Shown here piece by piece: positions 47,351 through 57,572 of a DNA stretch of 64,000 bases; within the stretch, counting starts at the first letter, position 1; the number at the start of each line of letters is the position of its first letter. The DNA comes from Diogma glabrata (Eukaryota; Arthropoda; Insecta; Diptera; Cylindrotomidae), in contig OY856186.1 in the NCBI GenBank assembly GCA_963693315.1, forward strand, positions 281,102,346 through 281,166,345, written 5' to 3'. A program made the position numbers and the translations under genes. Below the pieces are notes generated by a model. The model did not search any database. It was not told the DNA's origin and saw only the letters and a list, made by a program, of their open reading frames with translations.

Positions 47351-49299
47351 ATTTTATGAGAAATATGGTTGTGGGGATCAATAAAAGATTATAGTAACAG
47401 ATATGCAGTTATTCCAATCAAAATTCATTTAAAGTAATTGCGATTTGTCCTTTATACCTGAATTTAGTGTTGATAACTAAAATTCGATCACACTAAATGA
47501 ATAATTCGTTTGTAGATTGCTGATCGATTGTAGAACGATTGAGGGTTAGTATAAGGTGTATTGACTGGAATTTAAGGCTTGACAGTTCAAACAACTAAAC
47601 CGGTTGATTTAACAGTAAAGATTAGATTCTCGTTAATTCATTCTATAATTAACATCCATGACCTACCCAAGTATACATTTTGCATTGTCGTAATTTTACA
47701 TTTAATAGATAACCATACAAATAACTTTTTGCTTCACCCTCGGCTATCAAGGTTATAATAGTTTTTGTTATTGAATTCTCTTTGCAAATCGTTTTGAATT
47801 TTATTTTCTTTGCTTAAATAAATCTCTTTGGTAAAACTAAAAATGAAATAGAAGAGTTAATAATGAAACCAACTCTACACTCTCTTGTTTATTTTTAATT
47901 TTAAACATTATAAATAGAAAAACAATTTGCAATCTTGTTGAGTAATGATTAGAACTTAAAAATAGATTAATTTGTAGAAACTGAAGTCAAATAGTGAACA
48001 TTTTTAGAATGGTGTTAATTTAAAAATACGAAAAAATTGTATATTATTTGTTTTTTAATAACGGTTCATATTAAATTTGTTTAAAACAATTTATTTTTGT
48101 TGAAATTTGTGTTTTTATTATTTTATTCTATTAATGAAAAGTGTTCGTTCCGGTTAAACATTTAATTGTGTTAAAATAAAAATAATGTAGCTGAAACCAA
48201 GAAAGTTGAATGTTTTAAACGATATGGCGGTGGATGGAGAAAGGCCAGATGATAGAAATTTAACTTGTTTGCACAAGGTGTTCCAGAGTTTGGTTGTTAT
48301 GGAGTTTTAAAGCACAGGTGTGCACACCTGTGCGATGGGACGATCAAACGACGATGATTTGAGGGTGAGATCATTCCATAATATGTTACATTTTTTTTAT
48401 TGATATATGGAGTTGGAAATGGTTGCCTATAAAATCTATATTCATGTGGAGATCAGTGCGTGGTATCGCAATTAAACCACCAGACGAATATTGCTTATTG
48501 TGAAAGTGGCACATTCTTGTTGCCTTGTATTTGCGGAAGATCTTCGCGTCCACTATAATATCGTTATGTTAAACAGCGTTTTTTGGAATAAATATAATTG
48601 TTGGCTGAAGAAAATAACAAAAAAATTAAACCTGGCGTATAATAGATATTGATTGGAAGTTGACACCAAGGAGGAAAACAATCAATAGTATAGTATTTTA
48701 TCATTTCTTTCAATGTTAGTTCTGTTTTTGCATGTTAAATTATTAAATTAATTTTGTTTGTTTTAAAAGTCGTAATGAAATGTCATAGACAAATTATCTT
48801 TGTAAATTAGAGATTTTTTCCGTGTTAGAGTCCGCGTCTTATCCGTTTATAGTTAAAATTTTAAAACCCTTGGATAATAGATACCTTTGGTAGAGTGGTA
48901 AATATGGTAGAGCTAGTGATTTGATTTGACTTACATAAAATAATAACTTTTATAATATGTATGTATAAACTAAATAGGAAAAATTAGTTTTTGCTAACTA
49001 TTGTTGTCACTATGTGATTATGTGATGTAATTATGTGATGGTAAAAAATATCTAGTTTTTGGTGCCTGATGTAATAAAAAAAGCTATTTTATTTCTAAAA
49101 AATATCCTTTTATCCTTTTATTTTATTTATCACATGATTTTTTAATATATTGAAAAATTTATTATATTTTTAATTAATTAATTAACCAGAAAAAAATGTT
49201 TGAATATGTATTTAATGTATTATATTTATTTGAATATGTAAAAATATGTTTTTCTCCGATAGACAGCAAATATAAATTTTGCAGACTTATTTCAGTAAG
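47351..49299. other. Mostly AT-rich stretch, no recognised gene
   Basis: An island of more balanced composition at about 48190-48580 includes a perfect 22-bp palindrome at 48312-48333 (GCACAGGTGTGCACACCTGT plus GC). Read on the minus strand, that island has short peptide stretches with a weak resemblance to LINE C-termini (for example KLWNTL), too weak to call. Confidence 0.4.
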
Positions 49300-49319
49300 C
49301 AAAGTGGCACTTTTCCTGG

Positions 49320-49625
49320 CTAGGCAGCAAAGCAAGTACTTTGCTGCCTAGGCAGCAAAATAATTAGACTTCATAGAAATAAACAGATATTGCGATTAAA
49401 AAAAAAATTGTTTTAATCGATTTTTTTTTTCATTTTTAAAATTTTGCTTTATTTTTAAAGTAATAATTATTAAATTACATATCATTGTAATTAATCGGAG
49501 AAAAAATTATATGTTCAACTCGGCAGCAAGGTAGATTGACTGCCTTGGCTGAATTCCTAGCCTCGCTCGCTCGGCTATGAACTATCAGCCGCGGCAGTCA
49601 ATCTACTACTTTGCTGCCTAGTTAA
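49320..49625. repeat. Foldback built on TTTGCTGCCTAGGCAGCAAA
   Basis: A perfect 20-bp palindrome at about 49341-49360 and GCAGCAAAG/CTTTGCTGC motifs at both ends. An inner inverted pair, GTAGATTGACTGCC / GGCAGTCAATCTAC, lies at about 49530-49605. It looks like a nested foldback element. No coding sequence. Confidence 0.65.
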
Positions 49626-49798
49626 ACAAATAACTATTTACAATTTTTTAAGTTTTATTATACTATTTTTGACAATAGAAACTCCAAATAGTTTATCGAA
49701 ATTAAATTATAAGTAAAGCTATACTAAACGTGAACGAAATATTCTGTTCCAACAACTGTACAGCATTTTTATTTCGGTTACAGCAACTAATTTTAATA

Positions 49799-49803
49799 GT
49801 GAG
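49799..49803. repeat. BEL/Pao target duplication, left copy (GTGAG)
   Basis: The five bases GTGAG directly precede the LTR and are repeated at 62035-62039. Confidence 0.9.
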
Positions 49804-52070
49804 TGTACACGCCTCTGGCTTGGCAGTGGACTGTATGATTTGTTTTTTTGTTGGAAGATGAAGAAGCCAAAGGATGTGACATGGATCAGCTCACACAGCG
49901 GTTGAAATTGATGACATTAATTAGATAAATTTGTTAATGCCTTACAAGGCTATTGATGATGACGATATGTATGTATAAAGTATAATTGCTGATATAAGTG
50001 TCATAAATTTGTTAATGCCTTACAAGGCCATTGATGAATAGAATATGATTGTCAATATAACTGATATAGATTTGTTAGTTCCTTACAAAATTCTTGATGA
50101 TGAAGATATAATATATAAATCCTGTTATATGGTGACACACATTTGGTAATGCCTTACAAGGCTACGGATGATGACGATATAAACTGGTACATATGAATGT
50201 TGATGTAAGTAATATAAATTTGTAAATGCCTTACAAGGCCATTGATGAATAGAATATGATTGTCAATATAACTGGTATAGATTTGTTAGTTCCTTACAAA
50301 ATTCTTGATGATGAAGATGTAATATATAAATCCTGTTATATGGTGATACACATTTGGTAATGCCTTACAAGGCTACGGATGATGACGATATAAACTGGTA
50401 CATATGATTGTTGATGTAAGTAATATAAATTTGTAAATGCCTTACAAGGCCATTGATGAATAGAATATGATTGTCAATATAACTGATGTACATTTGTTAT
50501 TGCCTTACAAAATTCTTGATGATGACGATATGAAATATAAATACTGTTATATGATGATATGCATTTGGCAACGCCTTACAAGGCTACGGATGATGACGAT
50601 ATAATATATACAAATCCAAATTTTGATATATGGTAATATAAATCTGTTGCCATATGAAACTCTTGATGAAGGCTACTGATGATGGCGGTATAAAATTTGT
50701 GGCGGTAATTGATGCCACAAATCTGTGAATGCCTTACAAGGCGAATGATGACCAAACTGTGATTGCTGAAATAAATGATAAGTCTGTTAATGCGATATCA
50801 AACTCGATGACGGTGATGACGATATAAATGGATAAATACAAAAGTTGTTCTATGATGAAAATTTGTTAATGCCATACATGACTATTGGTAATTGATAATA
50901 TAGTTGTTATAAATCTATAAATGCCTGACAAGGCGATTAATGAACAAAATATGACTGCTAATTGTCCATTAAAATATAATTCACTTCGCAGTTATCCAGG
51001 AATAAAAATATAATAATGCCTCACACGGCTATTTGATAATTGACAATATTGTTGCTATAAATCTATGAATGCCTGACAAGGCGATTAATGAACAAAATAT
51101 GACTGCTGATTGTCCATTAAAATATAATTCACTTCGCAATTATCCAGGAATAAAAATATAATAATGCCTCACACGGCTATTTGATCAGACACGCCCTGAT
51201 GCCATGACTAGAAAAATGGCGGAATTCTACTAAATCCAAAAACTCAACACATTTTCTTTATTTTTATTTCACTTTAATGAACAAAAGTTTAACACAAACT
51301 TGATACACGATTAATCTATTAAATTTTAATGCCCGAACAAATAATTTATATAAAACTGCAACGAGCTTAAAGGCAAAAATTACTCTAAAAAGTCGAGTTT
51401 AAATTACAGAATATATTTTAAGATGATGTTGATAATACAAAAATTATATCAAAAAGAAGAGAGATATATTAAAAACATGAAGACTTATATATCTAAAACT
51501 TAACAATCCGACAACCCAACAAAAAATATGTTCCACAATTTTATTATAAATTTTAGCAATATAGCACAAATTCTACTGATTGTAGCCAAAAATTGCTGTT
51601 TTCCTTAACAACGGGACATCATATTAATTGTCAAGCTGACGTCTTAAAATGTAAACAACTTATAATATTTGGCAATTATTCATTTAAATAATATTTTTTT
51701 ATATATTTCTAGAATTATAAATGGCATCTTAAGATACTTCATCTCTCAAAAGGACATAATAGAAATAATTTTCTGATTGTAGAAGTTAAGTTAATCCTAA
51801 CACCAGGTATTTGAACATTATATCTGTGCTAACTTTTATTTATTTCTTTTTAGAAACATTGAGATGATTAAAGTAATTCATCTTACAATGAAAGAAGTTC
51901 AGCAATATCTACTGATTGAAATTTAAAATTGGTTTATGTTTATGTTGATGTAATACAACATATAAACAACATCAAAAAAGTTAAGTTAATTTGAATACTA
52001 GTCATGTGAATATTACATTTTCTGATAATTTTTATTTATTTCTTTTTAGAATTTTGACGAGGTGTCAACA
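49804..52070 (-). repeat. BEL/Pao 3' LTR (left on plus strand)
   Basis: On the plus strand it starts TGTACACGCCTCTGG and ends GAGGTGTCAACA. It is 2267 bp long, and its inflation is due to internal repeats. ATGCCTTACAAGGC-type modules recur every 70-110 bp. A 211-bp higher-order unit is seen at 50029, 50240 and 50451, and a 138-bp unit is duplicated near 50923 and 51061. Non-coding. Confidence 0.95.
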
Positions 52071-52084
52071 TATACTCCCGCCGT
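52071..52084 (-). promoter_or_regulatory. BEL/Pao polypurine tract region
   Basis: Minus-strand sequence GGCGGGAGTATA immediately upstream of the 3' LTR. It is the expected place for plus-strand DNA priming, and GGCGGGAGTAT is a purine-rich sequence often seen before BEL-type 3' LTRs. Confidence 0.75.
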
Positions 52085-52900
52085 TAAAGTCTTACTTTAA
52101 CAGTATGTTTCTTCAGGAGGTTATCAAAATCACGATTTAAATTAATAATTTTAAAAATCAAAATTATAAAATTTAGCTGGTTTTGATTAATTTAATTTGA
52201 CTAATTACTGGTTATACATTTCCAGTAAATCTATTGTGTAGTTCATTCTACGTGACTCTTATAAATAAAATATGAACGAAAAACATTTGTTTACTTTATA
52301 TTTTTAATGACTGTGATGAGGACTATTAATAAGTCACAAGAAAAGATCTATTTCATCATAGTAAGTATTAGTAGGTAAGTATTCCGTTCGTGTGGTTAAT
52401 CAAACAATTTTTGATAATTGAACGGTTTAATTGAGATGAACTTGACGGTTTGTGTGGACTAATCGATAGCTTGCTAAACCTTGGACATGTATTCAGGAGT
52501 GTATGATCAATACCTTTTGATACATGACTCATTTTAGATACGAACATGTTAAAATATCCCAGATGAAGATGAAGACTATTCTGGATATTGAAACGACCAA
52601 AGTCTGCAATAATTTGTAGCGGACGACATTGGGAGATCTGACGATGATGATGATACGGAACACAATTTTTTCAACAGGGCTTTATGCCGGTTTTGATCTA
52701 CACCGAATGCCTACAAAAATGAATTAATGAAGTCAGGTGGTTATCCTGTGACTAAAATGAATTTAAGACGGAAATTGTTGTAAGTGAATGCTTTATTAGA
52801 CATTACGCGCATTGGTGGTAGTGGCAGCTCAATCATGAAGAGCTCATAACAACTGAAGATAATTTGCATACCGACTGAAAATAATACTGCTTAACTATAA

Positions 52901-53228
52901 GATGTGCGTAGCACCCGAAGATAATACATGCTTAAACATGAGATGTGCATAGCAACCGAAGAAAATACCTACTTAAACATGAGATGTGCATAGCAACCGA
53001 AGAAAATACATGCTTAAACATGAGATGTGCATAGCAACCGAAGAAAATACCTGCTTAAACATGAGATGTGCATAGCAACCGAAGAAAATACCTGCTTAAA
53101 CATGAGATGTGCATAGCAACCGAAGAAAATACATGCTTAAACATGAGATGTGCATAGCAACCGAAGAAAATATCTGCTTAAACATGAGATGTGCATAGCA
53201 ACCGAAGAAAATACATGCTTAAACATGA
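52901..53228. repeat. 41-bp tandem repeat, eight units, inside BEL/Pao
   Basis: GATGTGCATAGCAACCGAAG starts each unit, at 52901, 52942, 52983, 53024, 53065, 53106, 53147 and 53188. The variants alternate (ATACCTGC / ATACATGC), suggesting expansion by two-unit steps. A more degenerate unit precedes the array. Confidence 0.95.
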
Positions 53229-53646
53229 AAAAATGTAAAGCATTGACTACAACTTAATGTTTCAAAACATTGCCTAGGATGATGGATAAACTGACATAGA
53301 AGATTGAAGGTAACTGAGGCAATAGATGATGTTACACTTGTGAAACGACGAAAGTAACAATCGACCGAGGATGTAAGTTCTTGATCGAGTTACAATTTGA
53401 CTTGCCTTTCGAGTTTTTAATTTCTCGTACCTGGATGTTTAGTGAATTCAAGTTCACAACTCTTTTACATCTTGAAGATACGGACCTTTATGAACTCAGT
53501 GAGCTGATGAAAAATCACAAATCCTGTCAAGCACAAAAACCCATTTGATGATTACCATTTCAGTGAAGATTGAAGATTTTTTTTTGAGAACTGGAATTAT
53601 TTGCTTGACGATAATTATGAAAATAAAAAAAAAATCGATTTTATTC

Positions 53647-53897
53647 GTTCAAGAGTGTTATTGACTACTGATTTTATTTGCTTGAAGAGAATTGTGACAT
53701 TTCGATAAAAGGTCGTTTTTACTTGTTCAAGAATTTTATCGACTAATAATTTCATGTGCTCGATGAGAATTGTGATATTTCGTTTAAAGGTCTTTTTTGC
53801 TTGTTCAAGAATTTTATCGACTAATAATTTTATGCGCTCGACGAGGATTGTGATATTTCGTTTAAAGGTCTTTTTTGCTTGTTCAAGAATTTTAAAG
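53647..53897. repeat. 78-bp tandem repeat, three units plus part, inside BEL/Pao
   Basis: GTTCAAGA starts each unit, at 53647, 53725, 53803 and 53881. Units share TTTTAT(C/T)GACTA and TTGTGA(C/T)ATTTCG. Confidence 0.9.
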
Positions 53898-54091
53898 CAT
53901 ACTTAATATGCTTATCACCGAATGATGAATGAACAGCTTGAGATAATATGTAATCTCAATTATTTTATTTCATTATAGAAATAATTTCATAAAAGTATAT
54001 GAAGACATAATATGATGATTACATTGAATGAACATAATAATAATAAGTTGGCATTTATTTACAAATACCAGTTATTATAGTTTCGAATACA

Positions 54092-57000
54092 TTAGTTTTC
54101 GTTGGGAATGGGAAGAACGCTAATGCGATTAACTGCTCTTTTCACTTCTGATTGCGACGTTTTGACAGAAACTACGCGAACCACGCCATCCTTTCCAGGG
54201 TGTAGTGCGGTTATTCGACCCAAATTCCACTTCAAGGGCGGTAAATTGTCATCTTGTAGAATGACCAATGATCCTATTTGAAACTTAAATACTCCTTGAC
54301 GCCATTTCTGTCTTTGCTGAAGTTCAGATAAATATTCACACCGCCATCGTTCCCAAAAATGATGCGAAATTTGTTGAATACGTTGAAAGCGAGATAGTCT
54401 ATGTGGAACCAAATCAATTAGGGACGGTTCTGGAATCGAAAGTAGTGGAGCTCCGATGAGGAAATGACCTGGAGACAGAGCGTTTAGATCGGAAGGATCA
54501 CTAGACATTGGAGTCAAAGGCCGTGAATTTAAGCAAGCTTCAATCTGTGAAACTAATGTGAGAAGTTCTTCTATAGTAAATATAGCGTTTCCAACAGCGC
54601 GTTTAAAGTGATGCTTGGCACTTTTAATTGCCGCTTCCCAAAGCCCGCCAAAGTGCGGAGACCGAGGAGGTATGGTGTTCCATTCGATATTGTTTGAGCT
54701 ACAAAACTTGGTAGTAGATTCTATAAAAGATTGTGAGAGAAAGAGTGTTCGTAAATCTTTGAGCTCAGAGCGCGCACCTATAAAATTGGTGGCGTTATCA
54801 GAATAAATCCTGCTACTTATGCCACGTCGAGCAACAAAACGACGAAGGCAAGCTAGAAACGATTCCGTAGATACACTCATGACTATTTCTAAGTGTACCG
54901 CTTTCGTGGTGAAACAGACAAAAAGACAGATGTAGCATTTGTATTTGACTTTAGACCTGCTCGTTTGTAAATACCAAAATGGTCCGCAGAAGTCAATTCC
55001 GACACTCAAGAACGGCCGTACACCTGTTTGAACTCTATCAGCAGGTAAGTTGCCCATGACTTGATTTCGAAGTTGAGGTTTAGCTCGATGGTATCGAACA
55101 CATTGTTGGACGATTTTCCTGCACAGGTTGCGACCTCCTATAATCCAATATTGAAGTCTAAGGTTGTACAGGAGAGCCTGAGGACCTGCATGAAGAGATT
55201 TCAAATGTTGATGCCTTGCGATCAATACGCTGAAAGGGTGATGGCTGGGTAATAAAATTGGATGTTTCTGATCATCTGAAACCGATGCGTGGACTAAACG
55301 ACCACCGACTCGCAACACGTCCTCATTGTCAATGAAAGCCGCAAGGGCAGACAATGAACTGGTTCGTGACAGACCTTGAGTCGTTTTGAGGGAGTGCAGA
55401 TCTTCTCCAAACTGGCTCTGTTGAACCAATCTAATTAATTGCAATGTAGCGTTGTGGATTTCACAGGGTTGTAGAAATATGGATGATGCTGATTTTCGAT
55501 TTTGCTCGTTCCTAGCATTTTTGCCAAATCGAAGGATATAAGCAACCACGCGAACCAGTAATGTGAATGATTGATATCGTAGGAAAATGGATTGGTCGTC
55601 CGACTGATTCTGGATTAAGACATGTTTGTGTGGATTACGTACTTCAAGGGTTGTTACTTCATCGGAGAGTAAACTATCTGGACAATCAGGCCAGGTTGAA
55701 GATTGACTTCTTAAAAATGCTGGTCCATTCCACCAGAGACTCGCTGTTGATAATTGCGAAGGCATAAGACCTCGAGATGCTAGATCAGCGGGATTTTCTG
55801 ACGTCTTAACATAATGCCAATCTGTAGGTGATGTGAGTTCCAGGATTTTAATAAGCCGATTTGCAACAAACACTGCATATTTCGAAGGCTCAGAACGGAT
55901 CCGAAACAACGTTATTTGCGAATCTGTCCATAAATATACTGAACTGAAAGTGACGTCCAGTGCGGATGTTACCTTGGAAACGACTTCTGATAGTAGTACC
56001 GCCGCGCACAATTCCAAACGGGGAATCGTTTCTTTTTTCAAAGGAGCGACCCTAGTTTTCGCACACAATAAGTGTATGTGATATTGGTTAGTTGAAGATA
56101 ATGTTCGGGTATAAAGTACACAGCCATACGCCTTCTCAGACGCATCGCAAAACCCATGAAGTTCGATGTGTTGAGCAGTACAGGATACTAGAAGACGCGG
56201 AATCATAATTCGACTTAGTGTAGCTAGCTCGTTTTTATACTCATTCCAAAAGGTAACGATGTGAATAGGAAGAGTGTTGTCCCAACCAATGTCGTGCATT
56301 GTCCACAGATTTTGCATAACTAATTTGCCAGTCAAGATGATGGGCGCACAAATTCCTAACGGATCGAATATTTGACACAATTCAGATAACAGATTACGTT
56401 TGGTGCAAATTGATGACTTTACCGGCGGGTGAAAGTGCATTTCATAATTATCGGACTTCGTATTCCAGATTACTCCTAGTACAATTTTGACTGCTGAATT
56501 TTCTTGATCAGGTGATGATAATTGGGGTATGTTGGAAACAAATTTTCGCAGCTCGAAACCTCCTTGACTCAATAACTGAATTAAGTCTGTTTTCAATGTG
56601 ATGGCACTGTCTATAGACGCTGCACCAGTTAAGAGGTCGTCAACATAAAAGTCGTTGTCAAGGATCTTTGAAGCTATCGGAAACTTCTCTCTTTCATCCA
56701 TAGCCAATTGATGAAGGGTTCGAATAGCCAAAAACGGAGCACTCGCTGTTCCATATGTCACAGTGCGTAGCTTGAATGTCTGAATAGTTTCTGAAGAATT
56801 GTTGCGCCATAGAATCCGCTGAAGATCTTGTTGATTCTCTTGAATCAGAATCTGGCGGTACATTTTGGCAATGTCACCACTAAATGCAACAATATGCTTT
56901 CTAAATCGCAGCATTATTGAAAAGAGGTCCTGCTGGATTGTCGGGCCGACCATTAAGCAATCATTTAATGAGATAGACGATGATGTTTGCTGATGCATTG

Positions 57001-57184
57001 AACACCACCCGCAGTTTGGTAGTTTCGCTTTGTTCTTTTTACAACACAATGGTGGGGTAAATAATAAGTACGAGTTTCTGTATTGTGATTGACACGTTCC
57101 ATATGACCCAACGACTGGTACTCCGTTCATAAAATCTCTATACTGACTGTATAACTCTGGGTTTTCTCTGTAACCGTGTTTCAA
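54092..57184 (-). CDS. pol: BEL/Pao pol: reverse transcriptase, RNase H, integrase
   Basis: This 1030-residue ORF copies the element's RNA into DNA and integrates it. RT motif A is GDIAKMYRQI (Asp104) and the catalytic box is YVDD (180-183). RNase H acidic residues are in CDAS (Asp347), LELCAA (Glu391), WTDSQ (Asp421) and NPADLASRG (Asp467). In the integrase, the zinc-finger region (about 648-700) has its His residues and Cys695, but Tyr698 stands where a second Cys is expected. The core has Asp731 (GIDFCGP), Asp796 (YSDNATNF) and Glu850 (PHFGGLWE). Residues 905-1027 match the DUF5641-type C-terminal domain of Pao proteins. The first 70 residues read partly out of frame, for example CGWCSMHQQ where a conserved RVVFxAS-type block is expected. 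The true polyprotein therefore begins in gag, and this start is artificial. Confidence 0.93.
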   Translation of the reverse strand: MKHGYRENPELYSQYRDFMNGVPVVGSYGTCQSQYRNSYLLFTPPLCCKKNKAKLPNCGWCSMHQQTSSSISLNDCLMVGPTIQQDLFSIMLRFRKHIVAFSGDIAKMYRQILIQENQQDLQRILWRNNSSETIQTFKLRTVTYGTASAPFLAIRTLHQLAMDEREKFPIASKILDNDFYVDDLLTGAASIDSAITLKTDLIQLLSQGGFELRKFVSNIPQLSSPDQENSAVKIVLGVIWNTKSDNYEMHFHPPVKSSICTKRNLLSELCQIFDPLGICAPIILTGKLVMQNLWTMHDIGWDNTLPIHIVTFWNEYKNELATLSRIMIPRLLVSCTAQHIELHGFCDASEKAYGCVLYTRTLSSTNQYHIHLLCAKTRVAPLKKETIPRLELCAAVLLSEVVSKVTSALDVTFSSVYLWTDSQITLFRIRSEPSKYAVFVANRLIKILELTSPTDWHYVKTSENPADLASRGLMPSQLSTASLWWNGPAFLRSQSSTWPDCPDSLLSDEVTTLEVRNPHKHVLIQNQSDDQSIFLRYQSFTLLVRVVAYILRFGKNARNEQNRKSASSIFLQPCEIHNATLQLIRLVQQSQFGEDLHSLKTTQGLSRTSSLSALAAFIDNEDVLRVGGRLVHASVSDDQKHPILLPSHHPFSVLIARHQHLKSLHAGPQALLYNLRLQYWIIGGRNLCRKIVQQCVRYHRAKPQLRNQVMGNLPADRVQTGVRPFLSVGIDFCGPFWYLQTSRSKVKYKCYICLFVCFTTKAVHLEIVMSVSTESFLACLRRFVARRGISSRIYSDNATNFIGARSELKDLRTLFLSQSFIESTTKFCSSNNIEWNTIPPRSPHFGGLWEAAIKSAKHHFKRAVGNAIFTIEELLTLVSQIEACLNSRPLTPMSSDPSDLNALSPGHFLIGAPLLSIPEPSLIDLVPHRLSRFQRIQQISHHFWERWRCEYLSELQQRQKWRQGVFKFQIGSLVILQDDNLPPLKWNLGRITALHPGKDGVVRVVSVKTSQSEVKRAVNRISVLPIPNEN

Positions 57185-57572
57185 GAGCGAAAAATTGGCG
57201 CTGAGCTGAGATGTTAGATGACCCTAAAAGACTCAAGTTAGGTTTGGTTGGTAATGTCACCCACGTAACGCCCATCGTTCAGTCTTTGAACATTTTGTTG
57301 AAATGTTCTTCGCACAATGATTCTTCTTGAGACCATATTGGTTTGGAAGAGTTGTTTCGATTTCCCAAAACCGTTTGATCTGTTTTTCAAGAGATTCGAT
57401 GCTACATAACGCCCTATGCGGTTGACAGTCAATAAGTTGTGGTGACGCGAGTTTTGTTTTACCACTCACGATATAACCTAGCTCTGAATCATAGAAGGGA
57501 GGTAAGTCACGATGGAGCTTAATAAAGGACCCTTTAAACAACTGGTGGTAGATTTCGGCGCCTAATAAGATG
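57185..57572 (-). pseudogene. BEL/Pao protease-RT linker, frame-broken
   Basis: Pieces of one conserved BEL polyprotein segment are found in three frames. Around 57570-57541 an LLGAE-type block follows the gag stop in the +1 frame. At 57541-57345 there is KGSFIKLHRDLPPF and KQIKRFWEIE. Around 57345-57285 an EESLCEEHFNKM piece appears in another frame. Near 57275-57255 an NDGRYV piece appears in a third. Further switches occur inside the start of the pol ORF, near 57120, 57055 and 57015. The segments lie in the right order with almost no lost sequence, so these are single-base indels or assembly errors, not a large deletion. Confidence 0.75.

Larger units (their letters stand above)
52085..54091 (-). 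other. BEL/Pao non-coding 3' region with tandem repeats
   Basis: No ORF of note between pol and the 3' LTR. It contains an array of eight 41-bp units and an array of three 78-bp units, annotated separately. An env-like gene, found in a few BEL elements, was not detected. Confidence 0.6.

Noticed and set aside
48190..48580. Minus-strand peptides with a vague LINE C-terminal look (KLWNTL-like)
   Set aside because: Only short, frame-shifting resemblances; not enough to assign.
52901..53228. Possible CRISPR-like array of 41-bp units
   Set aside because: Units are head-to-tail without variable spacers and lie inside a retrotransposon.
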